The position numbers were made by a program, and so were the translations under genes. Positions 60,127 to 64,000 of a stretch of DNA of 64,000 nt are shown piece after piece. This DNA is from DASYFG01 sp036498565 (GTDB lineage Bacteria; Bacillota; Bacilli; Lactobacillales; Lactobacillaceae): assembly GCA_036498565.1 (NCBI GenBank), contig DASYFG010000003.1:124001-188000 (forward strand), read 5' to 3'. The notes below the pieces were generated by a model that was not told the DNA's origin, made no database searches, and saw nothing but the letters and a program-made list of their open reading frames with translations. Each line of letters begins with the position of its first letter. Position 1 is the stretch's first letter.

Positions 60127-61038
60127 ATGAAGTTTGCTATGATCGGGCTTGGTAAGATGGGTCAAGGTTTGGCGCGTAACGCGGCGGACCACGGACATGA
60201 AGTTGTGGCGTTTGACTTGAACGCTGACTTTGTTAAGGAAGCTGCGGACTACTCAGATAAGATTGAAGCGGCAACAGACATGGACGACATGTTGGCAAAG
60301 TTGCCTTCACCAAAGGTTGTTTGGGTAATGGTGCCAGCTGGTGTGCCTACCAACTCAACAATCGACCAATTGATCGAAAAGATGGACGAAGGCGACATCA
60401 TCATCGACGGTGGAAACTCAAACTACAAGGACAACTTGGAACAAAACATCCGTACAACAGCGGCTGGTATTCACTTGTTTGATGCTGGTACATCTGGTGG
60501 TATGGAAGGTGCTCGTAACGGTGGTAACTTCATGGTCGGTGGTGACTCTGAAGAAGCTTGGGCAGTTTTGGAACCTTTGTTTAAGTCAATTTCTCTTGAA
60601 GACGGTTACTTGTACACAGGTAAGCTGGGTTCAGGTCACTACTTGAAGATGGTTCACAACGGTATCGAATACGGTATGATGCAATCAATCGCTGAAGGAT
60701 TTGCCGTATTGGAAGCTTCACAATTCGACTATGACTATGAAAAGGTTGCTCACTTGTGGCAACACGGTTCAGTTGTCCGTTCATGGTTGATGGAATTGAC
60801 TGAAAACGCCTTCCGTGAAGACGCTAAGTTGGACGGTATTTTGGGCCGTATGCACTCATCTGGTGAAGGTAAGTGGACAATCGAAGAAGCTTTGGACTTG
60901 GAAGTTCCAGCGCCAGTTATCACAATGTCTTTGATGGCACGTTACCAATCATTGCAAACAGCCGAAACAAACTTTGCTGGTAAAGTTGTCGCTGCCCAAC
61001 GTAACCAATTCGGTGGTCACGCGGTTGATAAGGCTTAA
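60127..61038 (+). CDS. gnd: 6-phosphogluconate dehydrogenase, short (about 300-residue) type
   Basis: 303 residues, the short class, compared with about 470 for the common NADP enzyme. Oxidative decarboxylation of 6-phosphogluconate to ribulose-5-phosphate, the entry to the phosphoketolase pathway. N-terminal Rossmann GLGKMGQGLARN followed by an acidic residue in VAFDLN, which suggests NAD+ preference. Catalytic KMVHNGIEYGM. The second ATG (60127) is chosen because GAGG at 60112-60115 is spaced for it. Codon use is strongly biased, as in a highly expressed gene. Confidence 0.94.
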   Translation: MKFAMIGLGKMGQGLARNAADHGHEVVAFDLNADFVKEAADYSDKIEAATDMDDMLAKLPSPKVVWVMVPAGVPTNSTIDQLIEKMDEGDIIIDGGNSNYKDNLEQNIRTTAAGIHLFDAGTSGGMEGARNGGNFMVGGDSEEAWAVLEPLFKSISLEDGYLYTGKLGSGHYLKMVHNGIEYGMMQSIAEGFAVLEASQFDYDYEKVAHLWQHGSVVRSWLMELTENAFREDAKLDGILGRMHSSGEGKWTIEEALDLEVPAPVITMSLMARYQSLQTAETNFAGKVVAAQRNQFGGHAVDKA

Positions 61039-61063
61039 TTTGCTTTTGACTAATACTTTTCAG

Positions 61064-61092
61064 AAAAAGACTGTAAGTTTACAGTCTTTTTT
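61064..61092 (+). terminator. gnd terminator
   Basis: AAAAGACTGTAA-gt-TTACAGTCTTTT plus T's. Its 3' arm holds the -35 of the gntK promoter. Confidence 0.88.
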
Positions 61093-61119
61093 GTTAAAAT
61101 TAAAATGTAAACGGTTTCA
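61078..61119 (+). promoter_or_regulatory. gntK promoter with a perfect cre site
   Basis: TTTACA (61078-61083), 17-bp spacer, TAAAAT (61101-61106). ATGTAAACGGTTTCA (61105-61119) matches the cre consensus WTGNAANCGNWNNCW at every fixed position and overlaps the -10 and the start site. CcpA should repress gntK when a preferred sugar is present. Confidence 0.85.
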
Positions 61120-61139
61120 ATTTGGAAAAGAGGGGAAAA

Positions 61140-62681
61140 ATGGATTATTTAATTGGTGTAGATTTAGGAACGACGGCGACTAAGGCGGTTTTGTTTGATG
61201 CGGCGGGGAATGTGTTGGCATCGGCTAATTACGGTTATCCGCTTTATCGTGATGAGACGGGGATGGCCGAAGAAGATTTAGATGAAATTTTCACGGCGGT
61301 GGTCGATGCTTTGCGTGATGTGGCGCGTCAAATTGATTTTGATAACGGAACGTTGCGCGCGGTTTCATTTAGCTCGGCGATGCACGCATTAATTGGGTTT
61401 GACAAAAATTGGGAACCATTGACGCGGGTGATTACTTGGGCGGATACGCGCGCGGTGGCGTACACGGAAGAACTTAAAGCGACCGGTTTGGGACAAGAAA
61501 TTTACAGCAAAACGGGGACGCCAATTCATCCGATGGCGCCTTTGTCAAAATTGATGTGGTTAAAGGCTGAACAAAAGGCGACTTTTGCACAGGCAGCGCA
61601 TTATTTAGGGATTAAAGAATATATTTTCCACCGCTTGTTTGGCACGAACAAAATGGATTTGTCATTGGCATCTGGCACGGGTTTGTATAACATTTTTGAG
61701 AAAAAATGGGATGAACAAGCCTTGGAAGTGGCCGGCGTGACTGCAGATCAATTGCCAGAAGTTGTGTCGCCGTATGCGATGGAGACGACTTTAAAAGACG
61801 AATACGCCAAAGTAATTGGCATTCCCGCTGACACGCCGTTTGTTTATGGCGCGGGGGATGGCCCTTTGTCAAACCTTGGTGTGAACGCCATTCAACCCGG
61901 CGTTGCTGCCATTACGATTGGCACGTCTGGGGCGATTCGCGTGGTGACCGACAAGCCTGTCATTGATCCAAAAGGCCGCACATTTACGTATGCGTTGGAC
62001 GAAGATCATTGGGTTGTGGGTGGTCCCGTTAACAACGGCGGCGATGTTTTCCGTTGGGTGCGTGATAATTTGTTTGATGCGGAGAAGTCAACGGCGCATT
62101 TGCTGGGCAAAAATGAATATGATTTGTTAACGGAAATTGCCGCCAATGTTGACGCTGGTGCTGATGGTTTGCTTTTTCATCCGTATTTGGGTGGCGAACG
62201 TGCGCCGATTTGGGATGCTAATGCGCGTGGTTCGTTCTTTGGTTTGACGCATGGACATACCCGTGCGCACATGGTACGGGCGGTTTTGGAAGGGATTGTC
62301 TTCAATATTTACATGGTGGCCTTGGCGCTTGAAGAAGTGGTGGGCGATCTAAAAGCCATCCAAGCAACTGGTGGTTTTGCGCGCAGTCCTTTATGGCGTC
62401 AAATTATGGCGGACATTTTTGAACAAAGTCTCACCGTGCCACAAGCATTTGAAAGTGGCGCGTTGGCGGCGACTTTGATGGCGCAAAAAGCGTTGGGCAT
62501 GGTTGATGATTTGGCCGTGATTGAAAAAATGGTGGGTGAAGCGCATACGTATGCACCGAATCCGGCGACACACACTGTTTACCGAGAATTAGCGCCAATT
62601 TTCATTCGCTTAAGTCGACAATTGCAAACTGAGTACGCGAATATCGCGGCCTTCCAACGTGAGCACGCCCACAAGGACTAA
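61140..62681 (+). CDS. gntK: Gluconate kinase (FGGY family)
   Basis: 513 residues. FGGY carbohydrate kinase: N-terminal phosphate loop IGVDLGTTATKAVLFD, substrate region AMHALIGFD and WADTRA, and the second signature GGFARSPLWRQIMADIF near residue 405-420. It makes 6-phosphogluconate from gluconate, the substrate of the neighbouring Gnd. The ATG at 61140 has AGAGGGG upstream; the earlier in-frame start at 61122 precedes that RBS. No gluconate permease gene lies in the window. Confidence 0.94.
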   Translation: MDYLIGVDLGTTATKAVLFDAAGNVLASANYGYPLYRDETGMAEEDLDEIFTAVVDALRDVARQIDFDNGTLRAVSFSSAMHALIGFDKNWEPLTRVITWADTRAVAYTEELKATGLGQEIYSKTGTPIHPMAPLSKLMWLKAEQKATFAQAAHYLGIKEYIFHRLFGTNKMDLSLASGTGLYNIFEKKWDEQALEVAGVTADQLPEVVSPYAMETTLKDEYAKVIGIPADTPFVYGAGDGPLSNLGVNAIQPGVAAITIGTSGAIRVVTDKPVIDPKGRTFTYALDEDHWVVGGPVNNGGDVFRWVRDNLFDAEKSTAHLLGKNEYDLLTEIAANVDAGADGLLFHPYLGGERAPIWDANARGSFFGLTHGHTRAHMVRAVLEGIVFNIYMVALALEEVVGDLKAIQATGGFARSPLWRQIMADIFEQSLTVPQAFESGALAATLMAQKALGMVDDLAVIEKMVGEAHTYAPNPATHTVYRELAPIFIRLSRQLQTEYANIAAFQREHAHKD

Positions 62682-62692
62682 TGTTCGGTTTG
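62680..62692 (-). promoter_or_regulatory. PurBox-like site upstream of the candidate small RNA
   Basis: The minus strand reads CAAACCGAACATT, 12 of 13 matches to the Lactococcus PurBox. Its centre is about 76 bases before the predicted start of the small RNA. It overlaps the gntK stop. Confidence 0.35.
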
Positions 62693-62739
62693 TTACTTTT
62701 TTGAAATATTTTCGATACAAAACAGACATTTTGTTTCAT

Positions 62740-62756
62740 TTGGAAGCGTGTATAAT
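62740..62756 (+). promoter_or_regulatory. Small-RNA promoter with cre-like site
   Basis: TATAAT at 62751-62756 without a good -35. TTGGAAGCGTGTATA (62740-62754) fits 8 of 10 fixed cre positions, with the TGNAANCG core intact, and overlaps the -10. Confidence 0.55.
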
Positions 62757-62762
62757 GAATTT

Positions 62763-62903
62763 AAGCTTAAATCTTGTATTTAAGCCGCATTACTCCCCCA
62801 GTAATGATTTTTCATTTAACTCTCCCCAATTTTGTTAAATGATAACGTCGGTAACGACGTTTCAGGCACCGGTCTTTGCCCTCTCCGACCGGTGTCTTTT
62901 TTT
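62763..62903 (+). ncRNA. Candidate structured small RNA with C-rich loops
   Basis: About 141 nt with no reading frame of note. Five consecutive perfect hairpins: GCTTAAAT-cttgt-ATTTAAGC (62765-62785); CATTACT-ccccc-AGTAATG (62788-62806); CATTTAAC-N13-GTTAAATG with tctcccc in the loop (62813-62841); AACGTCG-gtaa-CGACGTT (62844-62861); and the terminator CACCGGT-N14-ACCGGTG with gccctctcc in the loop (62867-62894), then T8. C-rich loops are typical of Firmicutes regulatory RNAs that pair with Shine-Dalgarno sequences. Confidence 0.7.
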
Positions 62904-62958
62904 GTGCTGGTATGGTAATATAGCAGCAATATGAAACAATTGCATTTGGGAGAATGGT

Positions 62959-64000
62959 ATGATTTGGGAAAAGCGGCTTGTTTGGGGATTTAAAGTCATT
63001 TTAATCGGTTTATTGCCACTGATTTTTGGCTGGATGACGCAGTATTTCAGTGGGCAAGCTTATGTGCGTTCTTTGCCGATTGCCATTGTCAATCAAGACA
63101 ACGGTGCTAAATATGGCCAAGAAAATTACAATATCGGCGCGACGATCATTCGTAAAATACGAACAAACGAAACGATTGATTGGCGCATTGTTACGAAAAA
63201 GTCTGCGCAACAAGGTTTGGCAAATGGTGATTATGTTGGTGTGGTTACCTTGCCTAAAAATTTATCTGCACAAATGGTACAAAATTTAACGCAAACCGGC
63301 GTCAAACCATTAGCCATCACGTATCAGGTCCGTCCGGAAACTTTAACGGTGGGGCGATTATTAACTTATAATGTGGCGCAAGGTTTGGAAAAACGCATTC
63401 GCAGTGCGGTGCGCCAAAAAGCATTGGCGGCGGCTGAAACCATGCTCACTTCAAAAGTTGGTCAGTACGACACGGCGACCCAAGCCGGCACGCAGCTTGC
63501 CGCGGGAGCCCAAACTTTACAAACCGGCATTCAGCGCTACACAGCAGGAACGAGCCAACTTGCGGCGGGCATTCAAAGTTTGCACCAGCAATTGGCTGAT
63601 TTGCCGAGTGGTTTGGCACAATTAAGCGCGGGTGCGAGTGCGTTGCAAACCGGCATTGATGCCTATACGCGACAAGTCGATGACGCAGCGACGGATGTAT
63701 CCACTGCGGCAGCGGCTTTGCCAGTGGCACAATTAACGCAATTACGCAGTTTTTTACAAAATACCGATACGCAAGTTGCCTTACAAAGTGTTGCAGCAAG
63801 CGCGCCGCAATACGCCGATTTAATCCAAATGCTGTTGACGCAACCTGACGTATTTGCACAAGTCGAAAAATTAGCGGGACAAGCAACGCGTTTGCAAAAA
63901 GCGTCCCAACAACTACGCGACGGGAGTGCAACGCTCACGGCCGGCGTGGCGCAACTCCAAACGCAAGGCAACAAATTAACCAACGGCGTTGCAGCACTTA
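62959..64000 (+). CDS. YhgE/Pip-family membrane protein 2, 3' end outside window
   Basis: The frame is open to the last base, with 347 residues visible. It starts MIWEKRLVWG with GGGAGA upstream. N-terminal membrane helix (about 11-28), the family motif SLPIAIVNQDNGAKY, and LPKNLSAQM, then Gln/Ala/Gly-rich repeats (LAAGAQTLQTGIQ) as in YhgE 1. The C-terminal membrane domain is not in the window. It and YhgE 1 flank the RpiR-gnd-gntK locus. The candidate small RNA lies just upstream. Confidence 0.88.
   Translation, partial: MIWEKRLVWGFKVILIGLLPLIFGWMTQYFSGQAYVRSLPIAIVNQDNGAKYGQENYNIGATIIRKIRTNETIDWRIVTKKSAQQGLANGDYVGVVTLPKNLSAQMVQNLTQTGVKPLAITYQVRPETLTVGRLLTYNVAQGLEKRIRSAVRQKALAAAETMLTSKVGQYDTATQAGTQLAAGAQTLQTGIQRYTAGTSQLAAGIQSLHQQLADLPSGLAQLSAGASALQTGIDAYTRQVDDAATDVSTAAAALPVAQLTQLRSFLQNTDTQVALQSVAASAPQYADLIQMLLTQPDVFAQVEKLAGQATRLQKASQQLRDGSATLTAGVAQLQTQGNKLTNGVAAL

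Overview
The window looks like a chromosomal segment of a heterofermentative lactic acid bacterium. The best guess is the Weissella/Leuconostoc branch of Lactobacillaceae. The evidence is the low-to-mid GC content, the tatD-rnmV-rsmA-veg-purR-glmU order, an opp-pepO cluster, gluconate kinase beside a short 6-phosphogluconate dehydrogenase, L-box and T-box leaders, and two substrate-binding proteins held by an uncleaved-looking N-terminal helix instead of a lipobox. The genus is inferred, not proven. No prophage, insertion sequence, CRISPR array or rRNA was seen.

Layout. 1-6.7 kb: the end of alr, convergent with a very large secreted PHP-type metallohydrolase. 7-10.7 kb: rlmD, a quinone-oxidoreductase-like gene and an aquaporin, with tandem pairs of a structured repeat. 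10.7-15.6 kb: the conserved housekeeping block tatD to glmU. 15.7-19.7 kb: a small HTH protein divergent from a heterodimeric ABC exporter, with a perfect palindrome between them. 19.7-22.9 kb: a polar amino-acid ABC importer that carries another repeat pair inside the operon. 23-30.7 kb: oppABCDF and pepO. 30.8-39.6 kb: a TauE-family exporter, hflX with a phosphatase, helD with a pantothenate-kinase-like gene, an MFS exporter with a DUF4811 protein, and a cold-shock gene. 39.6-42.7 kb: an LCP ligase operon with a second TauE exporter, then an unknown membrane protein. 42.7-48.8 kb: lysine riboswitch and lysP, a VanY-type peptidase, a deoxynucleoside kinase, and a serine T-box with serS and dacA. 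48.9-56 kb: tRNA-Leu, tRNA-Thr, glutathione peroxidase, an MHS transporter, pepF and small genes. 56-64 kb: a TetR regulator with a YhgE/Pip protein, the gluconate locus (RpiR regulator, gnd, gntK), a candidate small RNA, and a second YhgE/Pip gene cut by the window end.

How it fits together. Much of the window serves import of peptides and amino acids (opp, pepO, pepF, the amino-acid importer, lysP) and envelope work (alr, glmU, LCP, dacA, VanY). Gluconate use has a perfect cre site and a candidate RpiR operator.

The most unusual content is non-coding. The first item is a repeat family of six copies in three tandem pairs, whose copies keep their base pairing by compensatory changes. The second is a transcript of about 140 nt between gntK and the second YhgE gene, made of five consecutive perfect hairpins with C-rich loops. 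There are also two genes that appear to be transcribed without a leader.
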